A stretch of DNA of 64,000 nt from an uncultured Planctomycetaceae bacterium (GTDB lineage: Bacteria > Planctomycetota > Planctomycetia > Planctomycetales > Planctomycetaceae). A model generated the notes under the pieces. It made no database searches and had not been told where the DNA came from. It saw nothing but the letters and a program-made list of their open reading frames with translations. Shown in pieces: positions 17,750 to 27,410 of this stretch. The position numbers were made by a program, and so were the translations under genes. The first letter of the stretch is position 1. Every line of letters begins with the position of its first letter. Where the stretch lies: positions 26,335 to 90,334 of the forward strand of contig CALFSX010000090.1 of the NCBI GenBank assembly GCA_937916515.1. The letters are read 5' to 3'.

Positions 17750-20022
17750 ACAATGCATACCGAAAAATTGTCTGCCTGCTGTTAGCAGCAACGGCGACGT
17801 TTTGCACTCCCGACTCAGTGTGGGCGCAAAAGCCGCAACTTCCCGTACGTCTAAAACTGGAGCCGCTTTCTATTCGAGGAAGATCGGGTGGCCCCATTCC
17901 TTTGCGAATCAAGCTGGAATACAATTCAAATCAAATCCGACAGGGTGATTTGGTGTTGCACATTTACAATTCCGTGATGTCATCTGAAGACCTGATGGCC
18001 ACGGTTCGCTATGAAGGCATCGTGCTGCAGGGCACAGACTATATTTTCAATACGGTTCTGCCGCCAATTGAACACTCACACAACAAGCAGTACCTGGTGA
18101 CTGGCTGGTTTGAAACAGACACCGAACGCATTCCACTGACTGCCGACGTGGATATGGTTGATCCACCAGAACCTCACGAACTGCTTTCGATCGGATCATT
18201 CGAACGTTCCACCGTCACCTGTTCGTGCTCAGGAGAACGAGATTACCATCGAGCGTCTGGCACACGAGCATTCCTGAACCGCGTGCTTGGACTGGATAAC
18301 TACAACCCAAACTCACGAATTTCGCAGAACCAGTCCAATCAGGGGCAGCGAAGACTGAACATGTCTGAACTTGTACAGAATTATGCGGCTTTCTGGGATG
18401 CGTACGACCTTCCGGAAGACCCCATCCAGCTGTGCAGCTTCGACGTTGTTCTGCTGGCGGATGGAGCACTAAGCCGGCTGGTCGATGCACAAATGAAGGC
18501 TCTGGAAACATGGATTGCCGCGGGAGGCAGCCTGTGTGTGCTTCCCGACGATACCAGACTTGCCAAGCCCCACCTTCAGTTTCTACAGACGCTATTCGAA
18601 CGAACAGGCGATGCGGACCTGCATTTAAGCATCACCGATGAAAGCACATTGCTGGTTATCAGCGGCAAACCAAATCCGATTGTCAATCGACACTTTGGTC
18701 TTGGGCGAGTCACCCTGCTGCCGAACGTCGATGATCTTCCCAGCATTCTGCAAGGTGCGGAGCTTGGGCGAGTTGTCGGTCATCTTTGGAAAGTTCACAG
18801 TGACTCAAAGATCTTTGACGGCGAGGCATGGAACAAGCAGTCCATTGAACAGGTCTTGAAAGAACGTGGTTTTCAGGTTTCAAAAAGCAATGGTGGAATC
18901 TGGCAGGTCATTGCTCCGCCTGGTACACGAGGCCAGCAGCGTTTCGACGTGCGGGACCTGGAAGAAGTCGGCAATCAATACAACATTTCCTACGAACTTC
19001 AGCCCAAACCGAATCCACTGTCATCCGCATGCGAAACGGCCCTGTTGCCCAAAGGCATCGAAATGGTGCCAACCTGGGTCATCGCCACGCTGCTGATCGC
19101 TTACGTCACCATGATTGGTCCGGTTGACTATTTCCTGCTGGGCTATTTCAGAATCAGAAAATACACATGGCTACTGTTTCCACTTGTTACGGCGGTATTT
19201 ACAGGCCTCACTATTCTGATAGCTCATCAATACATGAGCAGCACCGACACGGGAGGCTCAATCACAATTGTTGATATCGGCAATCAAGGCGTAGCGTTGC
19301 GGCAGTCAGACATCCGGATGCACTTTTATGCGTCTCAAACAACAACCAATACCGAATCAACACAGTCATTCGTGGTTCCGGGGCAAATGCTGGTTACTGA
19401 CCCTTACAATGGTTCACCTGCGCCAAGACCCATTAATGCCCGAATGACATACTCCGGCCGGTTTCCTCAGGCATTTTCCACATCCCAAAACATGAGACAA
19501 TGGGAACCTCAGATCGTTCGATCATTTACGCTGGCACCATCACCTGAAGGAATCCCAAAGATTAACTGGGATGACCTTGATCTGGTCTCAACGAACGATG
19601 GGCGTCTGCAACTGCAAGCGATGATAGCATCCGCAAAACCAGCCGGCGCAGAAATTGACGCAGTCGTGATGCACGGACAACAGCGCTTCACGGTTGCTGG
19701 AAATAACGGGTTTCTGTTTTCGCCCACCGCGATCGCTCAGGGGCAGCAATGGCTGGAAATGGACGTATGGCAAAGACGCTATTCTCAACCACCTCATGAT
19801 GCGATTGCAGCTGTGGGAGTCATTCAGGCCGCTGCCAGAACGGGAACTCGCGATTTCTTCAGTATCGTGTCGCAGGTGTCACCTCATGGTGCCGCATCTC
19901 TGGAAGACCTGCCTGTTCTGGACACCACAGACGACAATCAATGGTTGCTGATGGTTGCCGTAAGAAACAAGAATGTCATCAAACTCTACCGTCGGCTGTA
20001 TATCGCCAACGAACCTCAATAA
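17746..20022 (+). CDS. Membrane protein with GATase-like domain (module copy A)
   Basis: 758 residues. A signal peptide (1-27, ending VWA) leads to a beta-rich exported domain. A GATase-like Rossmann segment lies at about 225-330 (VVLLADGALSRL, LETWIAAGGSLCVLPDD), then two close membrane segments at about 441-500 (VPTWVIATLLIAYVTMIGPV and WLLFPLVTAVFTGLTILI), and another beta-rich C-terminal domain. The Shine-Dalgarno GGGAGG (17731-17736) supports the ATG at 17746, which overlaps the previous stop by 4 bp. It resembles the protein encoded at 22835 in layout and in short motifs, and each lies before an ABC ATPase/permease pair. Likely extracytoplasmic partner of an ABC-2 transporter; no enzymatic motif is visible. 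Confidence 0.8.
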   Translation: MNNAYRKIVCLLLAATATFCTPDSVWAQKPQLPVRLKLEPLSIRGRSGGPIPLRIKLEYNSNQIRQGDLVLHIYNSVMSSEDLMATVRYEGIVLQGTDYIFNTVLPPIEHSHNKQYLVTGWFETDTERIPLTADVDMVDPPEPHELLSIGSFERSTVTCSCSGERDYHRASGTRAFLNRVLGLDNYNPNSRISQNQSNQGQRRLNMSELVQNYAAFWDAYDLPEDPIQLCSFDVVLLADGALSRLVDAQMKALETWIAAGGSLCVLPDDTRLAKPHLQFLQTLFERTGDADLHLSITDESTLLVISGKPNPIVNRHFGLGRVTLLPNVDDLPSILQGAELGRVVGHLWKVHSDSKIFDGEAWNKQSIEQVLKERGFQVSKSNGGIWQVIAPPGTRGQQRFDVRDLEEVGNQYNISYELQPKPNPLSSACETALLPKGIEMVPTWVIATLLIAYVTMIGPVDYFLLGYFRIRKYTWLLFPLVTAVFTGLTILIAHQYMSSTDTGGSITIVDIGNQGVALRQSDIRMHFYASQTTTNTESTQSFVVPGQMLVTDPYNGSPAPRPINARMTYSGRFPQAFSTSQNMRQWEPQIVRSFTLAPSPEGIPKINWDDLDLVSTNDGRLQLQAMIASAKPAGAEIDAVVMHGQQRFTVAGNNGFLFSPTAIAQGQQWLEMDVWQRRYSQPPHDAIAAVGVIQAAARTGTRDFFSIVSQVSPHGAASLEDLPVLDTTDDNQWLLMVAVRNKNVIKLYRRLYIANEPQ

Positions 20023-20061
20023 CGATTCAACCCACTCGATGTCAAAGATCGAAGGTCTATT

Positions 20062-21003
20062 ATGAGCTCACCTTTAGCCGTTTGTATTCGAGACCTGCGA
20101 GTCAGCTACGGAAAATTCGAAGCCGTCAAAGGCATTTCTCTGGATATCCCGCGAGGAGAAGTCTTCGGTTTCATCGGGCCAAACGGCGCGGGAAAATCTT
20201 CCACCATTCGAGTGCTCGCTACGCTTCAACCAAAGTTTCGCGGCATGGCTTTGGTATGCGGCATGGACGTCCTTAGCCAGCCTCAACAGGTTCGAGAACG
20301 AATTGGCTATATGCCGGACTTCTTCGGTGTCTACGAGGATCTGACCTCGCTGGAATATCTGCATTTCTTCGCGGCGGCCTATAAGATTCCGTCACACAGA
20401 CGCCGTGGAGTCATCGACGACGTGCTTTCATTGACAGACCTGACTCACAAAGCAGACTCTCCTGTTGATGGACTTTCGCGAGGCATGAAACAGCGGCTGG
20501 CACTTGCTCGAGTACTGCTGCACGATCCCGATCTACTGCTGCTGGATGAACCTGCCAGCGGTCTTGATCCACGAGCCAGAATTGAAGTGCGTGAACTTTT
20601 GAAGGCGTTGAAAGATATGGGAAAAACCATTCTCATCAGCAGCCACATTCTTCATGAACTCAGCCAGTTGTGTACTCGCATCGGCATCATCGAAACCGGT
20701 GAAATGGTGGCTCAGGGTTCACTGAATGACATCTTCAAACAACTGCAACTAAAGCGGGTCATCCACTTGCGACTGGAAAACCCTCAGGAAGGGCTGGAAG
20801 AACGAGTTAGCAAAATTGCGGGTGTCGATTCGGTGGAAGCTCAGGTGGATCGCTGGGCCGTCAAACTGCATGAAGACGTGCTGTCCGTTGCTGATTTTCA
20901 TCAGGCTCTTGTGGAAGAGAAGGCTCGCATCACAATGTTCCAGCCCGAAGCCATGGACATGGAAACGGCGTTCATGAAATTGACGGAAGGCAAAACCGCG
21001 TGA
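20062..21003 (+). CDS. ABC transporter ATPase, GldA/CcmA-like (module copy A)
   Basis: 313 residues. Walker A GPNGAGKSS (39-47), signature LSRGMKQ (138-144), Walker B LLLLDEP (158-164), D-loop SGLDP. The LSRGMKQR form is typical of ATPases that work with ABC-2 permeases, such as GldA. A C-terminal extension (about 235-313) is common in that group. It overlaps the permease gene by 4 bp (GTGA). Closely similar to the ATPase at 24865, suggesting duplication. Confidence 0.93.
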   Translation: MSSPLAVCIRDLRVSYGKFEAVKGISLDIPRGEVFGFIGPNGAGKSSTIRVLATLQPKFRGMALVCGMDVLSQPQQVRERIGYMPDFFGVYEDLTSLEYLHFFAAAYKIPSHRRRGVIDDVLSLTDLTHKADSPVDGLSRGMKQRLALARVLLHDPDLLLLDEPASGLDPRARIEVRELLKALKDMGKTILISSHILHELSQLCTRIGIIETGEMVAQGSLNDIFKQLQLKRVIHLRLENPQEGLEERVSKIAGVDSVEAQVDRWAVKLHEDVLSVADFHQALVEEKARITMFQPEAMDMETAFMKLTEGKTA

Positions 21004-22838
21004 ACATCCTTCCCGAACTGCCTTTGCTGCGGCGTGAACTCACGGAACTGGCCAATCGCAAAAGAACGTACATCATTCGCGTTCTGGGGGCGATTGTGAT
21101 CCTGCTGTTCCTGTTCATATTTTACCAACAAGCCATGCTGAATCGCCAGTTGATGCTTGGCAATGGATTCACGTCCGGCATCACTCAATACCTTGGTATC
21201 GGAGGCGATGTTTTTTCAGAAATCACGCCGGTGTTGTTCTATGCAATTCAAGTGCTGATGCCAGCCCTAGGTTGTGCGTGTATTACCGCAGAAAAAGAGA
21301 ACAACACGATCGGCACACTGTTACTGACTCGGCTAACACCAAGCACGATCATTTTGGAGAAACTGGGCAGTCGGCTGATTCCGATGCTGACGTTGTTACT
21401 GTTGACATTTCCCGTGCTCGCTTATGTCTACACACTTGGTGGCGTTGATACAGACCTGCTACTGGGCACGTTGTGGCTGCTGTTTTGCGAATGCCTGTTG
21501 TTTGCCAGCATCGCGATCATGTGCTCGTCGTGGTTCAGCACGACGGTCTCTGCGTTCATCTGGTCGTATGTACTGATTGCATTTCTGGCTGCACTTACAT
21601 TAAGCCTTGATATTTCAACGTTTGTACCGTCCACAATCTGGAGAAACACATTCCGAGACCCGCAGGGGTGGGGTATGTCAAGAGCTCAGTTGCAGGTTCT
21701 AAACTCGATGGGAATGGGCCCTGGCGTCGGTACGACTTTCCACTGGTTGTTCCTGGTCTGGAAAAGTATCCCGTCGTTGCTTGTGACCGCCCTGTTTCTA
21801 TTGATCGCCAGGCTGGTGCTGATTCGTCGAGCATTCGTTTCTCAGTCTTCCGTGCTGTTGAAAGTGTTCCGTTTTGTGGACACATTCTTCAAGAACCTGA
21901 ATGAACGCACCACTGGTGGCATCGAACTGGTGAAGGACAGCAACCCACTTCCGGAAAATGATCCCGTGGCCTGGCGAGAACGCAACAAAAAATCACTGGG
22001 TAAAGCTCGATATCTATTTCGGATTCTGGTCCTGCTGGAAGTTCCAACATTCTTCATCTGCATGATGGCGGCAATCAGTTCTGCCAGAAACTACTTTGAA
22101 GGACTGTACGTTCTGCAGGGACTTATCTGGACACTGGCCACGCTGGCAATCGCCGTAAAAGGGGCCACCCTGTTTTCTTCAGAACGATCGAAACAGACGA
22201 TTGATCCATTGCTGGCATCGCCCATGACGTCCATCGATATGCTGAACCAAAAGATCACAGGCATGCGACGGCTGATCATTGTAATGGCAGTGCCCATTCT
22301 GACAGTGAACCTAACGCATGCACTGCTGCAACGCACAAACAATCTTCTGCCAGTTGTGTACATGCTACTCAGCACGTTTGCCGCATTTTTACTACTGTAC
22401 ATGGTTGCCTGGCTAACGGCAGGAATTGGACTGAAGATTCACTCTCAAACCAAGTCAGTTCTGGCAGCGGTGACAGTCATCGTTGCCTGGATCATACTGC
22501 CGATTGCCTACTGTGTATTCACGACCCCGGAACCGATGTTGGCCAAAGTCATCTGGCTGTTTTCTCCGCTAAGTGTTGTTGCCAATACCGAGGAATTTCT
22601 GCGGCAGTGGGAAACATACGGTGTTAATTATTACAACCCAGAACCCGATACGACGCCCAGAATCGTCTGGACTCTGGCTGCCATGCTGGTGTACTCCGCT
22701 GTCACATTTCTGATCGTCATGTTCGTCAGATCACGTAGTGCCGGCCTGCTGAATCGCCTGGAAAACAAAAGCCCGTCTCAAATGATTCTCAATCACAACG
22801 CAGGCAATCAGGTGATTCTGGAAGGTTCGCAGCCATGA
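21000..22838 (+). CDS. ABC-2 type permease (module copy A)
   Basis: 612 residues, GTG start overlapping the ATPase gene. About twelve hydrophobic segments; the block ITAEKENNTIGTLLLTRLTP (about residues 95-114) is the cytoplasmic coupling motif of ABC-2 permeases. It recurs in the second half as ERSKQTIDPLLASPM, so the protein looks like two permease halves fused. It would form an exporter or membrane machine with the ATPase encoded before it. The substrate is unknown. It overlaps the next gene by 4 bp. Confidence 0.88.
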   Translation: MNILPELPLLRRELTELANRKRTYIIRVLGAIVILLFLFIFYQQAMLNRQLMLGNGFTSGITQYLGIGGDVFSEITPVLFYAIQVLMPALGCACITAEKENNTIGTLLLTRLTPSTIILEKLGSRLIPMLTLLLLTFPVLAYVYTLGGVDTDLLLGTLWLLFCECLLFASIAIMCSSWFSTTVSAFIWSYVLIAFLAALTLSLDISTFVPSTIWRNTFRDPQGWGMSRAQLQVLNSMGMGPGVGTTFHWLFLVWKSIPSLLVTALFLLIARLVLIRRAFVSQSSVLLKVFRFVDTFFKNLNERTTGGIELVKDSNPLPENDPVAWRERNKKSLGKARYLFRILVLLEVPTFFICMMAAISSARNYFEGLYVLQGLIWTLATLAIAVKGATLFSSERSKQTIDPLLASPMTSIDMLNQKITGMRRLIIVMAVPILTVNLTHALLQRTNNLLPVVYMLLSTFAAFLLLYMVAWLTAGIGLKIHSQTKSVLAAVTVIVAWIILPIAYCVFTTPEPMLAKVIWLFSPLSVVANTEEFLRQWETYGVNYYNPEPDTTPRIVWTLAAMLVYSAVTFLIVMFVRSRSAGLLNRLENKSPSQMILNHNAGNQVILEGSQP

Positions 22839-24793
22839 GCTTGCTATCGAATACCACCGGAAACTCACACGTGCCCCATATTTTACGACTTGCTGCACAG
22901 CGTTTTTTTACATGTATTCTGGTGCTGACATCGCTTTCGGCAGCCTCATGCCAAACGGCTTTCGGACAGGCAAACAAACCAGGCCTGAAGGTGATCGATC
23001 ACATCTGGGGTTTCGATGGTCGAGTTCAGCCGGGGCAGTTTAATCCTTTGTCGATTCTGGTAGACAACCAAACCGATAAGCCCATCGAAGCCACGGCCGC
23101 ACTTCAGCGAGTGCAGGGAATGCTGAATCGTAGTGGCGGCAAATATGTGAGCGAGATATTCATCTCACCTGCCGCTCGACAATGGATTCGCTTCTATCCT
23201 TATATTTCCAATACTTACCAGACAAACTGGGAACTAACGATCGACGATGGAGCAACGTTCCGAAATCTGAAGATCGACGAATTCGCACAACCTCGTCCGG
23301 CAATCAAGCTGGATTCTGATAAGGAACGCCAGCAGCCGCAAATCGTTATCTTTGACAAAGCCAATGCGGTCACTGCACGCCCCACATCGGTCAAACATCT
23401 TCCGGAAGACGTCTTTCCGCCATATTCAACCGCGACGATCGGCTTGCACTCCGCGTTTCTGGATCATGATCCCGATTGGGAACAGCCAAAGCAGCAAGCC
23501 TTTATGTCGTGGCTAAGAAGCGGAGGACGACTACATCTATTGAAGGACCGCCGAGACGAGTTTCCGAAATTCTCCGGTGAACTGGCGGAGCTCAACCAAC
23601 CGCTAAATCAATTTTCAATCAGCTACGGGGTTGTCACACGCCACCAACTTCAAAGAGAAGACGTTTCCGAAGACCTGGTAAAGCGAATTGGCAACACTCA
23701 GGTTCCCATCGACGAACTGGCCGAAGTCGACCAGATTCAAAAAGCCAACGAATACGGAATGGAACAGATGATCGAAACTGAACCATCGTCGATTGATGAT
23801 TCAATGTTTCGGCAGATGCGAGAACTGACGTTTCCTGATCACAACTGGTTTTTGATTTTCGTGTTAGCCCTGGCTTATATCGGACTGTTGTTTCCCGGGT
23901 GTTACCAGCTGTCAAAACAAAAGCATCTGCACTTTCTATCCACTTATGGAGCGATCGTCGGACTGTCGATCATTTTCAGCCTGCTGTTCTTAATGATCGG
24001 GCGTCGAGGCTATGGAGAAGCAACCAACATGCAGACGTTGGCCATCGCACGAGCCGAAGACGCAACTCAATGGAATGTCTTCCAATGGAACACATTCTTT
24101 GTAACGGCCGGTGACAATTATTCAGCGGGAGCAAACGACCAGCAGTCAGTATTTTCAACAGCGAATACGCTCGATCGAGAAGAGGTATCCATCACATCGG
24201 GCAACAGCGGTCGAATTCAGATGAGAATCCCACCTTACTCATCACAGACTTTTGTCTGCCGACGACAGTTAAGTGCTCCCGACTGGAAGCTGAAGATACT
24301 GAATCACAGCAGTGATGTATCTGGATTGGTGTCGTTATCAATCCAGACAGGCGGAGACTTTCCTTCAGACACCAGCAACGAATATCTGGTACTGGCTGGA
24401 CGACGCATTTACAAGCTGAAATACGATAGTACCACAAAACGGTTATCGCTGTTTGGTTCCAAAAAGACATTAACCGAATTCTGCCAGCGAGACTTCAGCA
24501 GCATGTACGCTAATCCGTGGACAAGACAGCCAAACGCCCAGGCAGACCAGAAATCAGAAAAGCAGAGGTTTCTGGACGACGCGCTGCCAACACTGGTAAG
24601 TCGAAGCCTGCTGGATGACCTTGTCACCAAACCATCAGAATTTCAACTTCCACCCGATCGAATTCGACTGTTGGTGTATGCGGACATTCCTGAAGAGTTT
24701 CGAATTTCGGTTTCAGCCGACGTACAGAACTCAGGACGAATCTTGTTTATCAAAGACATGTTTCTGCAGGATGCGTCGCCCGTCCCGAAATAG
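22835..24793 (+). CDS. Membrane protein with GATase-like domain (module copy B)
   Basis: 652 residues. An N-terminal hydrophobic signal (about 21-45) leads to an exported domain; a GATase-like segment with FMSWLRSGGRLHLLKDRR lies at about 222-240. Two membrane segments are at about 338-360 (NWFLIFVLALAYIGLLFPG) and 370-390 (IVGLSIIFSLLFLMIG), followed by a beta-rich C-terminal part. The order of parts matches the 17746 protein, with WLRSGG / WIAAGG as the clearest shared spot, but overall similarity looks low. The start overlaps the permease stop by 4 bp. Function unknown; probably a non-enzymatic partner of the ABC pair beside it. Confidence 0.8.
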   Translation: MSLLSNTTGNSHVPHILRLAAQRFFTCILVLTSLSAASCQTAFGQANKPGLKVIDHIWGFDGRVQPGQFNPLSILVDNQTDKPIEATAALQRVQGMLNRSGGKYVSEIFISPAARQWIRFYPYISNTYQTNWELTIDDGATFRNLKIDEFAQPRPAIKLDSDKERQQPQIVIFDKANAVTARPTSVKHLPEDVFPPYSTATIGLHSAFLDHDPDWEQPKQQAFMSWLRSGGRLHLLKDRRDEFPKFSGELAELNQPLNQFSISYGVVTRHQLQREDVSEDLVKRIGNTQVPIDELAEVDQIQKANEYGMEQMIETEPSSIDDSMFRQMRELTFPDHNWFLIFVLALAYIGLLFPGCYQLSKQKHLHFLSTYGAIVGLSIIFSLLFLMIGRRGYGEATNMQTLAIARAEDATQWNVFQWNTFFVTAGDNYSAGANDQQSVFSTANTLDREEVSITSGNSGRIQMRIPPYSSQTFVCRRQLSAPDWKLKILNHSSDVSGLVSLSIQTGGDFPSDTSNEYLVLAGRRIYKLKYDSTTKRLSLFGSKKTLTEFCQRDFSSMYANPWTRQPNAQADQKSEKQRFLDDALPTLVSRSLLDDLVTKPSEFQLPPDRIRLLVYADIPEEFRISVSADVQNSGRILFIKDMFLQDASPVPK

Positions 24794-24864
24794 ACATTTT
24801 CAATCGCGCGAACATCAGCACAAAATCGCCGTCAGCAGATTCTTACCAACATCAGGCCACTCAA

Positions 24865-25836
24865 ATGCCCCCCACATACGATGCAAACACGGTTCCGGCG
24901 ATCAGCGTCAGTCAGCTAACGCACTCATTCAAAACTCACCAGGCACTCAATCAGGTTTCGTTTGCGGTAATGCCACAAACACTGCACGGCTTTGTCGGGC
25001 CAAACGGTGCTGGCAAAACAACGACACTAAAAGCCATCTGTACATTGTTGAAACCCAACTATGGCGAAGTTCAGGTGTTCGGGCACAGTGTGCGTTCAGA
25101 AGCCGTCGCGGTGCGAGAACGTATTGGGTTTATGCCCGATCACTTCAGCATGTATCGCCAAATGACGGTGTTTGAATACCTGGACTTCTTCGCAGCTGCA
25201 TACGGACTAAACCTGGGCCAGCGAGACCAGGTGATCAACGATGTGCTGACACTGACCGACATGGATGGTCGTCGCAACGATCTTATCAGCGGACTTTCCA
25301 GAGGAATGCAGCAGCGAGTCAGTCTTGCCCGCGTGCTGGTTCACGACCCGGACCTCTTGCTGCTGGATGAACCCGCCAGCGGACTTGACCCGCGTGCTCG
25401 TATCGAACTGATGGAAATTCTGCGAGAACTTCGTCGCATGGGTAAAACGATTTTCATCAGCTCTCACATCCTCAGCGAACTGGCTGAACTGTGCGACAGC
25501 GTAACAATTATCGACCGAGGACAGGTGAAATTCAGCGGCCCGATGGACGCACTACTCAACACCGATGAAGCACATCCACGGTTTACACTAAGACTCGCTC
25601 AGCCGCCCGAAAATGCAGTCGAACTGCTGCAAGGCATTGACGGAATTGTGGCCGCCCAGGTTCCGGAATATTCGGCCGCAGGTGAGTTCGATTTGGAGAT
25701 TGATCCAGAGAAGGACTCCAACACAATCCTGATGTCGATCATCGGACTTGGCATCCCCATCATTTCATTCAACCGTCATCGAAAACAGCTGAATCAGGCA
25801 TTCATGGATCTCACCACGCGAGGCGTGCGGACGTGA
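24865..25836 (+). CDS. ABC transporter ATPase, GldA-like (module copy B)
   Basis: 323 residues. Walker A GPNGAGKTT (45-53), signature LSRGMQQ (144-150), Walker B LLLLDEP (164-170), D-loop SGLDPRAR. Much of the nucleotide-binding domain can be matched residue by residue with the ATPase at 20062: VRERIGFMPD versus VRERIGYMPD, and HDPDLLLLDEPASGLDPRAR is identical in both. The stop overlaps the permease start by 4 bp. Confidence 0.93.
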   Translation: MPPTYDANTVPAISVSQLTHSFKTHQALNQVSFAVMPQTLHGFVGPNGAGKTTTLKAICTLLKPNYGEVQVFGHSVRSEAVAVRERIGFMPDHFSMYRQMTVFEYLDFFAAAYGLNLGQRDQVINDVLTLTDMDGRRNDLISGLSRGMQQRVSLARVLVHDPDLLLLDEPASGLDPRARIELMEILRELRRMGKTIFISSHILSELAELCDSVTIIDRGQVKFSGPMDALLNTDEAHPRFTLRLAQPPENAVELLQGIDGIVAAQVPEYSAAGEFDLEIDPEKDSNTILMSIIGLGIPIISFNRHRKQLNQAFMDLTTRGVRT

Positions 25837-27392
25837 TCAACGGCACTCAGACATTATTCAACTGGTCCTTGCGCGCCGACGCCAGGTCTATCTACCCTCA
25901 CGTGGTCCGTGCTGTATTCGCAGGCTTTATGCTGCTGGCGATTCTTGCGGCCTGGGCGGATTCGGTGGGAGGAATGGCGCCAGGGCTGTACTTTTTTGAA
26001 TGGCTGTGCGGTCTGAATGTGTTGATTATTTCCGTCTCGGGAATCAGTTATTTCGTATCAGCCGTCACCGAAGAAAAAGACTCCGGAACACTCGCCCTGC
26101 TACGACTTGCGGGAGTCTCACCGTTAGCAATCGTGCTAAGTAAATCGACTTCGCGTTTAATCAGCGCGTTGATGCTGCTGATGACTCAGGTTCCGTTTAC
26201 GTTTCTGGCCATTACTCTGGGGGGAGTCACCTGGCAACAGATCATCGCCGCCTATCTGGCTCTTGCCGCATGGATGTGCCTGGTGGCAAATGTGGCGTTG
26301 TTCTGTTCTGTGCGGTGCCAGACTTCCGGGCGAGCCGCCTCTTTAGCGACTTCCATTCTGTTGCTTTTTTTTGCGATCGGTCCCCTGCTGCAATCCGTGG
26401 CCGGACTAAAAGGTATTCCCTGGATATCGCCACGCGTGGTTACGGCCTGCATGGAACTTCATGAACAGCAGCAACTAACATCCATCGTTCCTCGACTGGC
26501 CCAGATCTTCGCCAGCAATTCCAACTTGATTATGTTGGCTGAACAATTCTGGCGAGGACTTGGCTTTGGCGTCGTGATGTTTGGTTTAAGTGTGGTCCTG
26601 TTCAACCGGTACAGCGAACCCCTGGAAAGCAATCCTCACGGTAGTTCGGCGAAAGTTCGCCGCTACACCGTAGGTCGTTGCTGGAAACTGCCAGTCATCT
26701 GGAAAGACTTTCTATTCTTTATGGGTGGCAAATCGTTCCTGATTGTAAAGTCGCTGGGATATGTCGTCCTGGTGGGCGGATTCCTATGGTTTCACAACCT
26801 TGAACAACCTAACAGCAGTGAATGGCTATCCAGCGACCTGACTCGCACTGCGTTTCTAACCGTGACGCTACTGCTTTCGGTTGAGCTATTGCTGTATTCG
26901 TCAAGCAGCCTGTTTCTGGAAGTCCGCGAATCAGCGATCGCCTCTTTGCGGATGTTGCCAATTCAAACGCCCGTAATTCTGCTTCAAAAAATTGCGGCCG
27001 GGGTTCTGGCCACATCGCCGGCAATTATCACACTCGCTGTGCTTTGGGCGTACAAGCCGCAGGCGTTTCTGGGCTACAACGACTTTCCTGAAATGGTTGT
27101 CAGCTGGCTGTTCGCGATTTCGCTGTCCACGCATTTGTGCGTGCTGCTTTCCCTGTACACGCGATGGGCCGCTTTACCATTGGCGATCCTGCTGTCGGTT
27201 GCAGCGTTCCCATGCATTGGCGGGGCTGCACTTGGACTGTTTACCATCACAGAAACAGCGGCCGCCTTAAACGGCATCAGCATTGGAGTCTGGTTGGGAG
27301 TTGGCGTGAACTTTGTCTGGATGTGGCTGTTCGTACTTCTGCCGATTGAAATCGAAATAGTAAACCGCTGGAATCGACTCAGTCGCGAATAA
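25833..27392 (+). CDS. ABC-2 type permease (module copy B)
   Basis: 519 residues, GTG start. About twelve hydrophobic segments; VTEEKDSGTLALLRLAGVSP (about residues 78-97) is the ABC-2 coupling motif and corresponds to ITAEKENNTIGTLLLTRLTP in the 21000 permease. It is the last gene of the co-directional array and ends 18 bp before a convergent gene, with no terminator visible in between. Confidence 0.88.
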   Translation: MINGTQTLFNWSLRADARSIYPHVVRAVFAGFMLLAILAAWADSVGGMAPGLYFFEWLCGLNVLIISVSGISYFVSAVTEEKDSGTLALLRLAGVSPLAIVLSKSTSRLISALMLLMTQVPFTFLAITLGGVTWQQIIAAYLALAAWMCLVANVALFCSVRCQTSGRAASLATSILLLFFAIGPLLQSVAGLKGIPWISPRVVTACMELHEQQQLTSIVPRLAQIFASNSNLIMLAEQFWRGLGFGVVMFGLSVVLFNRYSEPLESNPHGSSAKVRRYTVGRCWKLPVIWKDFLFFMGGKSFLIVKSLGYVVLVGGFLWFHNLEQPNSSEWLSSDLTRTAFLTVTLLLSVELLLYSSSSLFLEVRESAIASLRMLPIQTPVILLQKIAAGVLATSPAIITLAVLWAYKPQAFLGYNDFPEMVVSWLFAISLSTHLCVLLSLYTRWAALPLAILLSVAAFPCIGGAALGLFTITETAAALNGISIGVWLGVGVNFVWMWLFVLLPIEIEIVNRWNRLSRE

Positions 27393-27410
27393 GACAATTT
27401 GCGCAGCCAA

